A stretch of 37,694 nucleotides of DNA from Opitutia bacterium (GCA_003569245.1 BGOM01000020.1:1-37694), one strand, 5' to 3'; shown: positions 7,839 to 19,303, counted from the stretch's first letter. The notes: generated by a model not told the origin, from the letters alone. A program made the numbers and translations.

Positions 7839-8308
7839 AGCCGCCGCTCCACCTCATCCTGCTCCAGCCGGAGATCGCGCCGAACACCGGCAACATCGGC
7901 CGGATGTGCGCCATCACGGGCTGCGTCCTCCACCTGGTCCACCCGCTCGGCTTCAGGATCGACGACGCCAAGCTGCGGCGCGCGGGCATGGATTACTGGC
8001 ACCAGCTGGATGTCCGCCACCACGCCGACTGGGAGGCGTTCCTCGCCTCGCCCGGGCGACCGGAGCGGCTCTGGCTGTTCTCGACGCGGGCGACGCAGGG
8101 CTTCTGGGATGTCCGTTACGAGGAGGGCGACGGCCTGGTCTTCGGGAGCGAGAGCTCCGGGGCGCCGGAACCGGTGCACGCCTTCGTCGGCGCCGCGCGG
8201 TCGGTGAAGATCCCGCATTTCAACGAGCTCACCCGCTCGCTCAACCTCTCCACCGCCTGCGGCATCGCGACCTATGAGGCGCTGCGCCAGGTGAAGCACG
8301 GAGCCTGA
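7835..8308 (+). CDS. trmL: tRNA (cytidine/uridine-34-2'-O)-methyltransferase, TrmL family
   Basis: A 157-residue SPOUT methyltransferase that methylates the ribose of the wobble nucleotide in certain leucine tRNAs, using SAM through a trefoil knot. The three SpoU motifs are visible: PEIAPNTGNIGRMCAITG, LVFGSESSG and LNLSTACGIATYEALRQ. The start is a GTG at 7835-7837 overlapping the smpB TGA, giving translational coupling. The hydroxylase gene starts 8 nt after its stop, so the operon continues. Confidence 0.93.
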   Translation: MKPPLHLILLQPEIAPNTGNIGRMCAITGCVLHLVHPLGFRIDDAKLRRAGMDYWHQLDVRHHADWEAFLASPGRPERLWLFSTRATQGFWDVRYEEGDGLVFGSESSGAPEPVHAFVGAARSVKIPHFNELTRSLNLSTACGIATYEALRQVKHGA

Positions 8309-8316
8309 ACGCGGTC

Positions 8317-9108
8317 ATGGTCCTCGCCGAAGCCCTGCCGCCCTTGCTGACCGGTCCGCGCGGCACGGTCGGCGGCATCGCGCTCCAGAGCCTCGGCAAT
8401 TACGCCTTCTGGGCGGGTCTCGCCTGGCTGCTCGGCTACGTGCTGTTCCGTCGCCGTTGGGCGGCGCGGAAGATCATCCCGGCCTACCCCGCCGCCGCCG
8501 ATATCCGCCGCGAACTGGGCTGGTCGCTGCTGACCGTCGTCGTCTACGGGCTCGTCGGCGCCGGCACGCTGTGGCTCGCGAAGCAGGGATGGACGCGGCT
8601 CTACTGGAAGCTCGACGCCCACGGTCCGCTGTGGTTCTGGGCCACGGTCGCGGGCGCGATCGTCCTCCATGACACGTACTTCTACTGGACGCATCGCCTG
8701 ATGCACCACCCGCGCCTGTTCCGCTGGTTCCACCGGGTCCATCACGAGAGCGTCAACCCCAGCCCGTGGGCCGCGTACTGCTTCAGCCCGCTCGAGGCCG
8801 CGGTCCAGGCGGCCATCTTCCCCGTCGTGGTCTGCCTGCTGCCGATCCATCCGCTGGCGTTCGCCGCCTTCATGGTCTGGCAGATCGTCTTCAACGTGGT
8901 CGGACATACGGGCTATGAGTTTTACCCGTCGTGGTTGCTCGACAGCTGGCTCGGTCGCTTCCTCAACACGCCGACGAACCACATCCAGCACCACGAATCC
9001 TTCCGCGGGAATTTCAGCCTCTACTTCAACCTCTGGGACCGCCTGATGGGCACGAACCATCCGGAGTACGCGGCGCGGTTCCGCGAGGTCACGACGCGTC
9101 CGCGCTGA
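8317..9108 (+). CDS. Sterol desaturase / fatty acid hydroxylase superfamily membrane protein
   Basis: A 263-residue protein with several membrane segments and the di-iron histidine boxes of the superfamily: HDTYFYWTHRLMHH, WFHRVHHESVNP, and NHIQHHE near the C terminus. These enzymes use a di-iron centre and O2 to hydroxylate or desaturate lipids. The lipid substrate (sterol, hopanoid, fatty acid or carotenoid) cannot be decided. It is the last gene of the rpoZ-smpB-trmL operon and converges on eamA. Confidence 0.88.
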   Translation: MVLAEALPPLLTGPRGTVGGIALQSLGNYAFWAGLAWLLGYVLFRRRWAARKIIPAYPAAADIRRELGWSLLTVVVYGLVGAGTLWLAKQGWTRLYWKLDAHGPLWFWATVAGAIVLHDTYFYWTHRLMHHPRLFRWFHRVHHESVNPSPWAAYCFSPLEAAVQAAIFPVVVCLLPIHPLAFAAFMVWQIVFNVVGHTGYEFYPSWLLDSWLGRFLNTPTNHIQHHESFRGNFSLYFNLWDRLMGTNHPEYAARFREVTTRPR

Positions 9109-9268
9109 GCGCGGGTGAAAGGGGGCCGTCCGGACGGCTTCGCGGTTACCCGACCGCGGCCGTGCACAAACCCAACCAGCTATGAACAATCCAGCCGTCA
9201 GGACGGGTTCCGGTTCGGGAACGTCCGAATCATGCGCCCGGCCGAGGGTGACGGCAATGGGGTCGGCA

Positions 9269-9284
9269 TAGGGTAAATACCCTA
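9269..9284. promoter_or_regulatory. 16-nt palindrome between convergent genes
   Basis: TAGGGTA-AA-TACCCTA is a 7-2-7 perfect dyad in the 200-nt gap between the hydroxylase and eamA stops. There is no T run, so it is not a classical terminator; it could be a protein-binding site. The rest of the gap shows nothing I can name. Confidence 0.3.
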
Positions 9285-9310
9285 GTCACATTGCTTCGAA
9301 CCTAAGTTCC

Positions 9311-10234
9311 TTAAGATAAGCGGTTTGTAAGCCAGGCCACCGCATCCGGATTGCGCAAAAGAATCACCCCAGCCACCGCGATGCCGCCTCCGACCCAGAC
9401 GCGGGCACCGGGTCTTTGCCCCTCGATACCCCATTGGAAGAGCAGCGCCAGCAACGGGGACATCGCCACGATGCTGAGCACGACCGCGGCGGGCTGGGTG
9501 CTCAGCGCCCACTGGTAGCAGGCGACGCCGATGCCGGGACCCGAGACGCCGTTCATCAAGGCCCAGCCGCGGGCCCGCCAGCCGGCGTAGGGGCGGCGGA
9601 TCTGGGCGAGCAGGCCGGTCCCGCGGGTGTTCCAGAGGACGAAGCCGAGCACGATCGGCAGGCCGCCGAGGATCCGGAGGAAGCCTTGGGTCCAGCCGTC
9701 CGGCAACGGCGTGTGCGCCGCGACGCAGGCCGCCTTCGCCATCGGCGTGCTCACCGCCCCGCAGGCTTGGCCGAACGCGGCGAGGATCGCGAGCGCGATG
9801 CCGGTCCGCCAGTGGCGGGGGTCGCCGACCGGGCGCGAGCCCAGCGCCAGCGCGACGCCCGCGAGGATGACGGCGGCCGCGGCCATCTGCGCTGCGGTGG
9901 GGGCATGTCCGAGCACGAGGTATTCGAGAAGCAGCGCGAACGGCGCCGCCAGCGTCTGCATCACGAGCAGCGCGAGCCCGGCGCCGATCCGGATCAGCGA
10001 ATGGAAACTGGCGATGTCACCCACGCCCAAGCCGATGGCCCCGCCGAGGAGCAGCCAAGGCCAGCCGGGGAAGAACAAGGGCTGGCCGGCGATCAGCGCG
10101 ACCGCCCCGATCGCCACGAAAGCGATGGAGATACGCAGGAGGTTGGCGAGATCGACCCCGTGGTGGAAGGAACTGCGGCGCGCGCAGGTGATCGACCACG
10201 CGAAGAAGAAGGCGGCACCGAAGGCGGCTTCCAT
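9311..10234 (-). CDS. EamA/DMT-family transporter
   Basis: A 307-residue protein with about ten hydrophobic segments in two homologous halves (from MEAAFGAAFFFAWSITCARR and again from WRTGIALAILAAFGQACGA), the arrangement of drug/metabolite transporters of the EamA type. Conserved features include GLGVGDIASFHSLIRIGAG and the second-half PAAVVLSIVAMSPLLALL. Substrate unknown; relatives export amino acids or metabolites. ATG 10232-10234 overlaps the hemW stop as ATGA, so it is the third gene of sufT-hemW-eamA. Confidence 0.88.
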   Translation of the reverse strand: MEAAFGAAFFFAWSITCARRSSFHHGVDLANLLRISIAFVAIGAVALIAGQPLFFPGWPWLLLGGAIGLGVGDIASFHSLIRIGAGLALLVMQTLAAPFALLLEYLVLGHAPTAAQMAAAAVILAGVALALGSRPVGDPRHWRTGIALAILAAFGQACGAVSTPMAKAACVAAHTPLPDGWTQGFLRILGGLPIVLGFVLWNTRGTGLLAQIRRPYAGWRARGWALMNGVSGPGIGVACYQWALSTQPAAVVLSIVAMSPLLALLFQWGIEGQRPGARVWVGGGIAVAGVILLRNPDAVAWLTNRLS

Positions 10235-11375
10235 CAGTCGAAGCGTTCGAGGATCGCCACGCCCACGGCGTCGGCGCGCATCCGGCCTTCGCCGGTGAGG
10301 CGGACGGTCGGGCCGGCGGTTTCCAGCAGGCCTTCCGCCGCGAGGTCGCGGAAGAGCCCGTCGACGGCGGGGGGCAGGTCGGTCGCGAAGCGCCTCGCGA
10401 GCGCGGCGGGGTCGACGCCGGCGTTGAGCCGCAGGCCGAACACCAAGGCGTCGCTGAGGAGGTCGGCCGGCGTCAGGTCCTTGACCTGCTCGAGCACCGG
10501 CTGGCCGGCCTCGATGCCTTGGATCCATTGGTCCAGGTTCGCGGGGTTGGTCCAGCGACGGGCGCCCCATTGCGAGGCGGCGGAGGGGCCGTAGCCGATC
10601 CAGGAGCCCATCTCCCAGGTGATGAGGTTGTGCCGGCAGGCGTGCCCCGGTCGCGCGAAGTTCGAGGTCTCGTACTGGGCGTAGCCCAGCGCCTCGAGCT
10701 GCTCCCAGGTGCCGCGGTAGAGCCGGGCCTCCAGCTCGCGGTCGATCTTCACCTTGCCCTGCGAAAGCTTCACGAACATCGCGGTATCCTCCTCGAAGGT
10801 CAGGCAGTAGGTCGAGAGGTGGTCCGGCCGCAGCGCCACGGCCCGGCGCAGGTCCTCGGTCCAGCGCCGCTCATCCTGGCCCGGGATCGCGAAGATCAGG
10901 TCGAGGTTACGGGAGGCGAAGCCCGCCGCCTCGATCAGCTCCCACGCGTCCATGATCTGCTTCGGCGAGTGCCGTCGGCCGAGGGCGTCGAGCGTGGCGT
11001 CGTCGAAACTCTGCACGCCCATCGAGACGCGGGTGACGCCGATTTCCTTGAGCGCCGCGAGCTTGTCGGCCCGGACGGAGGAAGGCGCGAGCTCGACGGT
11101 CCATTCGGTCGGGCGGCCCGCGGCGCGGGTCATCGCCGCGCCGAGGCGGCGCAGGTCGTCGGCCGGCAGCAGGCCGGGCGTGCCACCGCCCCAGAACGCG
11201 GTTTCCACTGCCCCGGCGGGTGCAACGCGAGCTCCCGCTCGATGGCGCCGAGGTAGCGGTCGAGGTCGCCGCGCTTGGGCTGCTCCTGGTAGAAGGAACA
11301 GAAGTCGCACGACGACGCGCAGAAGGGGACGTGCAGGTAGAGCGCGGTCCCGGGCTGGAACGGCGCCGGGTTCAC
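10234..11375 (-). CDS. hemW: HemW-like radical SAM protein, interrupted by one frameshift
   Basis: The N-terminal part, from GTG 11375, contains LYLHVPFCASSCDFCSFY with the radical-SAM CX3CX2C cluster motif. The remainder, in another frame, carries AVETAFWGGGTPGLL, VTRVSMGVQSFDDATLDALGR and NLDLIFAIPGQ, all family signatures. One extra G in the G4 run (plus C4 at 11211-11214) joins them into about 380 residues, the usual HemW length. HemW is a haem chaperone related to oxygen-independent coproporphyrinogen oxidase HemN but lacks that activity; naming is by similarity. GTG overlaps the sufT TGA. The slip looks like an assembly error. Confidence 0.85.
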
Positions 11376-11917
11376 TCGAGTCCGAGCTGCTTGCGACCGG
11401 CTTCCGAGATCATCCGCGGGTTCCAGACGGGGTCCCAGACGATGGCGACCTCGGCGGACTCGACGCCGGGCAGCGCCTCGAGCTTGGCCTTGGCATCGGC
11501 CGCGATGACCGGCCCCATGCCGCAGCCTTGCGCGGTCAGGGTCATCTTGACCTCGACCTTGCGTCCGCCGCGTTCGCCCGCGGTCAGCGCCAGGTCGTAG
11601 ATCAGGCCGAGGTCCACGATGTTCACCGGGATCTCCGGATCGAAGCAGCCTTTGAGCGCCTCCCAGAGCGCGGACTCGTCGAGCGGGCCGGTCGCGACGT
11701 TCCCGGCCTTCGCGGCGTAGAGTTCGACCGCGTCCGCGCCGAGGGCCGCCAGGTCGGCCGGCGCGATGCGGAAGAGTCCCATCGGGGTCCGGACCGTCGC
11801 CGAGCCGCCGAGCGCCTGGGTGACCTCGACTTCCGTCCCGGCCTCGAGGATCGCCGCATCCCCGGCGGGGATGACGGTGACGGGACAGTCGCGGAGCAGG
11901 CGGTGGTGCGAGGACAT
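11372..11917 (-). CDS. sufT: SufT-family Fe-S cluster assembly protein (DUF59/MIP18)
   Basis: A 181-residue protein with an N-terminal extension (residues 1-75) typical of the SufT group, then a DUF59 domain: CFDPEIPVNIVDLGLIYDL, MTLTAQGCGMGPVIAADAK with the conserved Cys, and the C-terminal VWDPVWNPRMISE. SufT helps mature Fe-S proteins. The pairing with hemW, itself an Fe-S enzyme, is functionally sensible. ATG 11915-11917 lies 6 nt after a -10 like AAGGTT, implying a very short leader. Confidence 0.9.
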   Translation of the reverse strand: MSSHHRLLRDCPVTVIPAGDAAILEAGTEVEVTQALGGSATVRTPMGLFRIAPADLAALGADAVELYAAKAGNVATGPLDESALWEALKGCFDPEIPVNIVDLGLIYDLALTAGERGGRKVEVKMTLTAQGCGMGPVIAADAKAKLEALPGVESAEVAIVWDPVWNPRMISEAGRKQLGLE

Positions 11918-11923
11918 GGGGCT

Positions 11924-11951
11924 AACCTTGGCTTCCGGGCCCGGGACGCAA
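11924..11951 (-). promoter_or_regulatory. Predicted sufT-hemW-eamA promoter
   Basis: On minus: TTGCGT (11946-11951), 16-nt spacer, AAGGTT (11924-11929), then 6 nt to the ATG. Confidence 0.5.
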
Positions 11952-12026
11952 GCGTCCGCTGCGGCCGCCCCGGCCCCCATGTGCTTTTCGCGGTAGCAGA
12001 CTTGCGTTTCAGGATGACATGCGGGG

Positions 12027-12054
12027 TTGTCCGCCCCGGCCGGCCGGCTAGGGT
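12027..12054 (+). promoter_or_regulatory. Predicted promoter of the PVC cytochrome gene
   Basis: TTGTCC (12027-12032), 16-nt spacer, TAGGGT (12049-12054), then 14 nt to ATG 12069. Confidence 0.5.
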
Positions 12055-12068
12055 GGGAGACCCCTGCC

Positions 12069-15000
12069 ATGCGTCCCCGCCTCCTCTCTGCCCTGATCCT
12101 CGGCCTCTCCTTGGTCGCCTCCGCCGCGCCGGTCTCCTTGTTCGACGGCAAGACCCTCGACGGCTGGGAGGGCGACCCGGCCTGGTGGCGCGTCGAGGCC
12201 GGCGAGATCCGCGGCGGTTCGACCACGCAGAACGTGCCGCGCAACTTCTTCCTCGCGACGAACAAGAGCTACCAGAACTTCGAACTGCGCGTGAAGCTCC
12301 GCCTGACCGGCACCGGCTTCGTGAACAGCGGCGTGCAGATCCGCAGCGTGCGCGTCCCCAACAACACCGAGATGGCGGGTTATCAGGTGGACTTCGGGCC
12401 GGGTTGGTACGGCAAGCTCTACGACGAGAGCCGCCGCAACAAGGTCATCGCCGACTCGACCGACCCCAAGGCCGTCCAGGCCGCGGTCAAGGAAGGCGAC
12501 TGGAACGAGTACCGCATCCGCGCCGAGGGTCGTCGCCTCCGCTCCTGGATCAACGGCGTGCCGGCGCTGGATTACACCGAGGCCGACGCCACTATCGCGA
12601 CGGACGGCCGGATCGGCCTCCAGATCCATTCCGGCGGCAAAGCCGTCATCCAGGCCAAGGACATCGAGATCGAGGAACTGCCCGCGACCCCCGCCGAGAT
12701 GACCTGGGCGAAGCTCAAGGCCGCCGCCCCCGCGAAGGCCGAGGCCCCGAAGAAGAAGGATATCGGGTATAACAACGTGCAGGGCGTGCGCCGCACCGCC
12801 GAGGAGCAGCGGAAGCTCTTCCACCTGCCCGAGGGTTTCGAGATCGAGCTCTTCGCCCAGGAGTCGCCCGGTTTCGGCAAGTTCGTCATGCTCGTCTTCG
12901 ACCAGCAGGGCCGCGCCTGGTCCAGCACCGCGCTGGAGTATCCGGTCGACGCCAACGAGAACCCGGCCGCGGCCGAGGCCCTGTACAAATCGAAGGCGCG
13001 CGACAAGGTCATCGTCTTCGACCGTCCGTTCGCCGGCGGCCCGCAGGAGCCCCGCGTCTTCGCCGACGGGCTCGCGATCCCCGAGGGCGTGCTGCCTTAC
13101 AAGGATGGCGCCATCGTCCAGCACGGCCACGACGTGGTCTTCCTGCGCGACACCGACGGCGACGGCAAGGCCGACAAACGCGAGGTGCTCCTGACCGGCT
13201 TCGGCGTCCAGGATTCGCACCTCTTCCCGCACCAGTTCACGCGCGCTCCGGGCGGTTGGTTCTGGCTGGCCCAGGGCGCCTTCAATTCCGGCAAGGTGAT
13301 CACGACCAAGGGCGAGAGCGTCGATTTCCCGAGCACGCGCATGGCGCGCTTCCGCCCGGATGGCAGTTTCTTCGAGCCCACCAGCACCGGGCCTTGCAAC
13401 ATCTGGGGCTTGGTCCTGACGGGCCAGGGCGAAGCCTTCATCCAGGAGGCCAACGACTACGGCTACCCGGTGATGCCGTTCCATGAGTATGCCTGGTACC
13501 CCGGCTGCGCCGATCGCCTCGCGAAGTCCTACCAGCCGCCCTTCCCGGTGCAGGCGCCGCAGTTCAAGCTGGGCGGCACCGGCCTGAGCGGCCTCGCCCT
13601 GAGCGATCCCGGCGTCTGGCCCAAGGGCTACGCCGACGTGATGTACGTGGCGAACCCGATCACCTCCAAGGTCAACGCGATCCAGATGAAGCGCGACGGC
13701 GCCGGCTACTCGCTCGAGAAACTCGCGGACCTCGTCACCTGCGATGACCCGTTCTTCCGCCCGATCGCGATGACGATGGGCCCGATGGCTGCCTCTACGT
13801 GATCGATTGGTACAACAAGATCATCAGCCACAACGAGGTCGCCCGCAACCACCCCGACCGCGATAAGCAGTCGGGTCGCATCTGGCGCATCAAGCCGAAG
13901 GGCTACGTCGCCCCGGCCATCCCGGACTACAGCAAGCTCTCTTCGGCGGACCTCATCGCCCGCCTCGGCGCCCGGATCGTCGGCGACGCTCATCTCGCCT
14001 GGCAGACCCTGGCCGATCGCGCGCCCGAGCCGGCGACGACCGCCGCCTTGCGCGCCCTCGCCCAGGACGACTCGGCCGACGCGGCCCGCCGGATCCAGGC
14101 GCTCTGGGTCCTCGGTTGGCAGCAGCAGCACCCGGTCGACCTCGTCGCCGGCCTCCTGAAATCTCCCAACCGCAACGTACGCCGCGAGGCGGTCAGCGTG
14201 CTGCGCTACGCCGCGGCGCCGGACGCGGCGCAGATCGCCCTGCTCGCCGGCCTGCGCGCCGATCCCGACGCCGAGGTGCGTCAGGCCGCGATCAAGACCT
14301 TGGGCGAAGCCATCACCGCTCCGGGTGTGCTGCCGGCGCTCCTCGCCTTCGGGCAGCCCTCCTTGGCCGAGCCGCTCGCCCCGGATCGCAACCGCAAGCC
14401 GATCAAGGTCGGCGAAGCCTACTACCGCGAATTCGAACGCTTCCTCGTCCGCATGTACCTCGAGCGCCAGCCCGCCGCCGTCGCCGCCTTCCTCGCCGCC
14501 CCGGCGGCCAAGTCCTTGCCGGCCGAAGGCCGGATGTTCGCCACCCTCGCGCTCGATCCCAAGGTCGGCGCGCCGATCATCGCCGAGCTCGTCGGTCAGC
14601 TGGACCGCGCCCCCGGCCCCGACGAACTCTTCGCCGTCGCCAAGACACTCGACCAGCCGGCCAGCATCGCCGTGCTGCGCAAGCTGCTGGGCGACCCCGC
14701 CGTCCGTAACCGTGTCGTCGAGCTCCTGCTCGTCACCCGCACCGACCTCGATCCCGCCAAGGTCGGCCCCGTCGTGACCGAGGCCGCCAAGGCCTTGCTC
14801 GCCCAAGGCCCGGCCGAGCGCGCCCTCGCCGTCCAGCTGATCGGCGGCTTCCAGCTCCTGGAGCTCGAGGCTGACCTGCTGGCCTTGGTCGCGCGCGAAG
14901 ACTCCCGGCGCGACGCCCTGATCGGCCTGCAGCAGCTCCGCACCACCAAGCCCGAGGCCATCGCCGCGCTCGTCGGGGTCGCGCCGGCGGACGTCTCGAA

Positions 15001-16321
15001 CCTCGCCCTGCGCGCCCTGGTCGCCTCCCGCGCGCCGCAGGCCGCCACGCTCGCCATGGGTCTCTACCCCAAGCTGTCCGTCAACGACCGCAAGGTCGTG
15101 CTGGATGGCATCAGCGGCACCAAGGCGGGCGCGAAGGCCATCGCCGCGGGGCTCGCCGACAAGTCTGTCGCCGTGGCCGACATCGAGATCCCGGTCGCGG
15201 AGAAGCTCTCGATCGCGCTGGGGGATACCCCGGAACTCGCGGCCGTCTCGGCCCAGCTCGGCGGGGTTTTCCGCAGCGTGCTGGCCCTGGACGGCTCCAA
15301 TGATGCGGTCGCCAAGTCCGGGATCGTGCTCAAGGGCGCCTTCACCGTGGAGACGTGGGTGCGTCTGGACGGCAAGCTCGACAACAACGATAGCATCCTC
15401 GGCGCGCCGGGCCTCCTGGACCTCAATTTCGCCGGCGGGGTCTTCCGGGCCTACCTGGGTGCGAAGATCAACGATGCCGTCGTCTCGTCCAAGCCGACCT
15501 CGGCCGGTATCTGGACGCATGTGGCCCTCACGCGGGACGCGGCGGGCATCCTGCGCACCTATCAGGACGGGGAGCTGACCGGCACCTCGAAGTCGGCGCA
15601 GCCGCATGACCTGCCGGGTCTGACGATCGGTTGGTCCACGCCCAAGGGCGGCACGCAAGGCGCCTTCGCCGAATACCGGATCTGGAACGTCGAGCGTAAG
15701 CCGGCCGAGATCCGCACGAACATGACCCGCACCTTCGCCGGCGAGACGCTCCCGGCGGCCCTCGTCTTCGCCTCGGCGAGCGGCGACGCTGCCTGGGGTA
15801 AGCTCGGCAAGGGCGCCAGGATCGTGCGCACCACCGACGCGCCGCCGCTCCTCAACGCCGAGCAGTTCGCGGCCCTGGAGAAGAAGACCGCCCGCTACAC
15901 CGCGCTGGCGGCCAAGACCGGCGACCCCGCCAAGGGCAAGGTCGTCGTGGCGCTCTGCCAGTCCTGCCACATGATCAACGGTCAGGGCGGACTCATCGGA
16001 CCGAACCTTTCGGGTGCCGGCGCGATGGGCACCGAGGCCGTGCTCCGCAACATCATCGACCCCAACGCCGCGATCGAAGCCGCTTACCGCATCTTCCAGG
16101 TCAAGCTGAAGGCCGGGGAGGTCATCGAGGCGTTCTATGTCTCCGAGGATGCGACGGCCTACGTGCTCCGTCAGCCCGGGGGCGCGGATCGTCGCGTGCC
16201 CAAGGCCGAGGTGGCCTCCGCCCAATACCTGCGCCGCTCGCTGATGCCCGAAGGCCTGCTGGATGGCTTCACGGACGACCAGGTCACGGACCTCTTCGCT
16301 TACCTGAAGACGCTGAAGTAA
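12069..16321 (+). CDS. Giant secreted PVC-type multidomain cytochrome c (DUF1080-propeller-HEAT-LamG-haem), one frameshift
   Basis: About 1417 residues after repair of one missing C in the C3 run at 13781-13783: the first frame stops at 13802, and the second resumes with VIDWYNKIISHNEVARNHPD. Order: signal peptide (1-20); DUF1080 / 3-keto-disaccharide hydrolase-like jelly roll (SLFDGKTLDGWEG to about 215); PVC-type membrane-bound dehydrogenase propeller (FHLPEGFEIELFAQ to about 620, with a calcium-like DTDGDGKAD); HEAT-like repeats (about 640-1080); LamG/concanavalin domain (FTVETWVRLDGKLDNND, about 1090-1230); and a C-terminal cytochrome c with CQSCH (about 1297). It probably oxidises polysaccharide-derived sugars in the periplasm and passes electrons to a cytochrome. 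Its own promoter and the downstream inverted arrays suggest a monocistronic unit. Confidence 0.85.
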
Positions 16322-16322
16322 A

Positions 16323-16346
16323 GGGCTAGGGTTAGGGCTTGGGCTA
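16323..16346 (+). repeat. Hexamer array, left arm (four GGGCTA-like units)
   Basis: GGGCTA, GGGTTA, GGGCTT, GGGCTA in perfect 6-nt register, starting 1 nt after the PVC cytochrome stop. It faces an inverted array at 16445-16468 across a 98-nt spacer without a gene. Confidence 0.85.
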
Positions 16347-16444
16347 GTTGATGCCAAGGTGAGCGCACCGGAAGGGGACATGCTGTGTTCGCTTACACGC
16401 CCCGCATGGTCTCTTGTCACCGCCGACCTTGCTTCTCCAGGCCC

Positions 16445-16468
16445 CAGCCCTAGCCCATGCCCTAGCCC
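16445..16468 (-). repeat. Hexamer array, right arm (four GGGCTA-like units, inverted)
   Basis: Read on minus: GGGCTA, GGGCAT, GGGCTA, GGGCTG. It is the mirror of the left arm and ends 61 nt before the argS start. Confidence 0.85.
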
Positions 16469-16529
16469 TCGCCAACCCTCTCAGGCCTTCTTCGCTTGCC
16501 GAGGGGGCGGCGGGGCTTACGGCTTGAGT

Positions 16530-18308
<1,779 letters not shown>

Positions 18309-18317
18309 GGGAGGGGC

Positions 18318-18394
18318 GGAGTACGGAGAGCAGAGTACAGAGTACAGAGTGCTGAATCGAGTGCTGGATCGAGTACGGAGTGCTGAGTCGATGA
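18318..18394 (+). repeat. Repeat array B (7/12-nt units, plus orientation)
   Basis: Heptads CGGAGTA, AGAGTAC, AGAGTAC and AGAGTGC, then 12-mers ending in GAATC, GGATC and GAGTC followed by GA. It starts 10 nt after the argS stop and is the left arm paired with 19841-19924. It is directly followed by REP-like palindrome 1. Of the rest of the argS-ORF gap (18309-18683), 18435-18568 shows nothing I recognise. Confidence 0.85.
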
Positions 18395-18434
18395 TTGTGC
18401 CCTGGTAGGGGCAGCACCGCGTGCTGACCTAGCC
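18395..18434. repeat. REP-like palindrome, copy 1
   Basis: GTGCCCTGGTAGGGGCAGCA continues into CCGCGTGCTGACCTAGC. CAGCAC (18412-18417) pairs with GTGCTG (18421-18426) around a CGC loop. It is a diverged copy of 22174-22214, and both lie at the end of a repeat array. Confidence 0.75.
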
Positions 18435-18568
18435 GTTCAGGTGTCTTTGCGCAGCGCCCGCGCCGTCCCCATCTTGGAACGAACGGTCGGGATTCAGACT
18501 GAGGACGAAAGCGCTTTGGTGGCTCAGTGATTGCGTTCCGCCGGACCAACAAGCGTGACTGATTCACC

Positions 18569-18670
18569 CGTCGACCGCCGAGCTCGCCTGTTGACGCTAA
18601 TAGCAGCTTAACCATAACACCTAGCCCCCCCTGAAATGCATGCCGCTGGACCAAAAACGGAATTATCCCA
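18569..18670 (+). repeat. Duplicated leader module, copy 1
   Basis: About 102 nt that recur at 19203-19303 with substitutions. Shared blocks: CGTCGACCG, TTGACGCTAATAGC, TTAACC, AAATGCATGCCGC and CGGAATTA. It ends 13 nt before the 18684 ORF. TTGACG (18591-18596), 17 nt, ATAACA could be a promoter. A second -10-like TAGGCT lies just beyond, 7 nt before the ATG. Confidence 0.8.
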
Positions 18671-18683
18671 TAGGCTTTGATCC

Positions 18684-19124
18684 ATGGGTATGAATACCGC
18701 GTTGCTAGAAATCTTCCGAGACCAGGCTGAAAAGCTATTTGCATTTTTGCCCTCTGATTGTGGCTTTGCTCCCCCAAAAATGGCTGTAGACCAGCATGTT
18801 TTGTTAGCAGTCCTGACATTCAAAGGGCAAAATCTGGCCATCCAACTTTTGCTCGATGTGCGCGCTCAAGATGTTGATTGCAAAGTGGCTCGTGTGAGCA
18901 ACGGGAAAGTGACGGAGCATTACGGCCGTGACGAAGCTGGTAAACTGGTTAGGGAATCCTTGTTCGAGATGCTTACGCGAAAAGGCGTCAGAGCCAGTCT
19001 GTTCACGAAGGTATCGGGAATGTCGTTGGAGGAAAGAATCCCCATCACTCTCGAAGATTTTTCCCGAATGTTAAAGCAACACGGCAAGGACATCCTTGCC
19101 GACTCTTCTTTGGTGTTTGAGTGA
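18684..19124 (+). CDS. Unrecognised 146-residue cytoplasmic protein in an AT-richer cassette
   Basis: I do not recognise this family. The product is soluble, with no signal peptide or membrane segment. It starts MGMNTALLEIFRDQAEKL (ATG 18684, or ATG 18690) and has a beta-rich middle (HVLLAVLTFKGQNLAIQLLL, then DVDCKVARVSNGKV) and an acidic C-terminal helix region (SLEERIPITLEDFSRML). Codon usage and base composition are clearly less GC-rich than all neighbouring core genes, indicating recent acquisition. It follows leader copy 1 and precedes leader copy 2, so it resembles one unit of a cassette array. A role in defence or stress is possible but not shown. Confidence 0.65.
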   Translation: MGMNTALLEIFRDQAEKLFAFLPSDCGFAPPKMAVDQHVLLAVLTFKGQNLAIQLLLDVRAQDVDCKVARVSNGKVTEHYGRDEAGKLVRESLFEMLTRKGVRASLFTKVSGMSLEERIPITLEDFSRMLKQHGKDILADSSLVFE

Positions 19125-19202
19125 CGCACGCTCGTAACTCCAACGCCTCAACGTGAGGTAACGTCCTCGCGTTCTCGCGTGTAGCAACGTCCGCCAAACC
19201 CT

Positions 19203-19303
19203 CGTCGACCGTCGCGCTCACTTGTTGACGCTAATAGCTGTTTAACCAAGGTGCTTAGACACCCCCTTAAATGCATGCCGCCGGAATAAAAGCGGAATTA
19301 CCC
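19203..19303 (+). repeat. Duplicated leader module, copy 2
   Basis: Counterpart of 18569-18670, lying 59 nt before the 19363 ORF. TTGACG (19225-19230), 17 nt, AAGGTG could be a promoter of the same form as sufT. CCGC and GCGG flank a short A-rich loop near its end. The 19125-19202 stretch before it shows no gene. Confidence 0.8.

Noticed and set aside
12048..13484. 478-codon minus-strand open frame antisense to the PVC cytochrome.
   Set aside because: Shadow frame of a strongly supported gene; no start signal or domain.
18569..19303. Integron attC sites in the duplicated leader (GCTTAAC/GTTTAAC match the RYYYAAC half-site).
   Set aside because: No partner GTTRRRY box at the expected distance and orientation, no attC-like stem symmetry, and no integrase. 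The module is upstream, not downstream, of each ORF.
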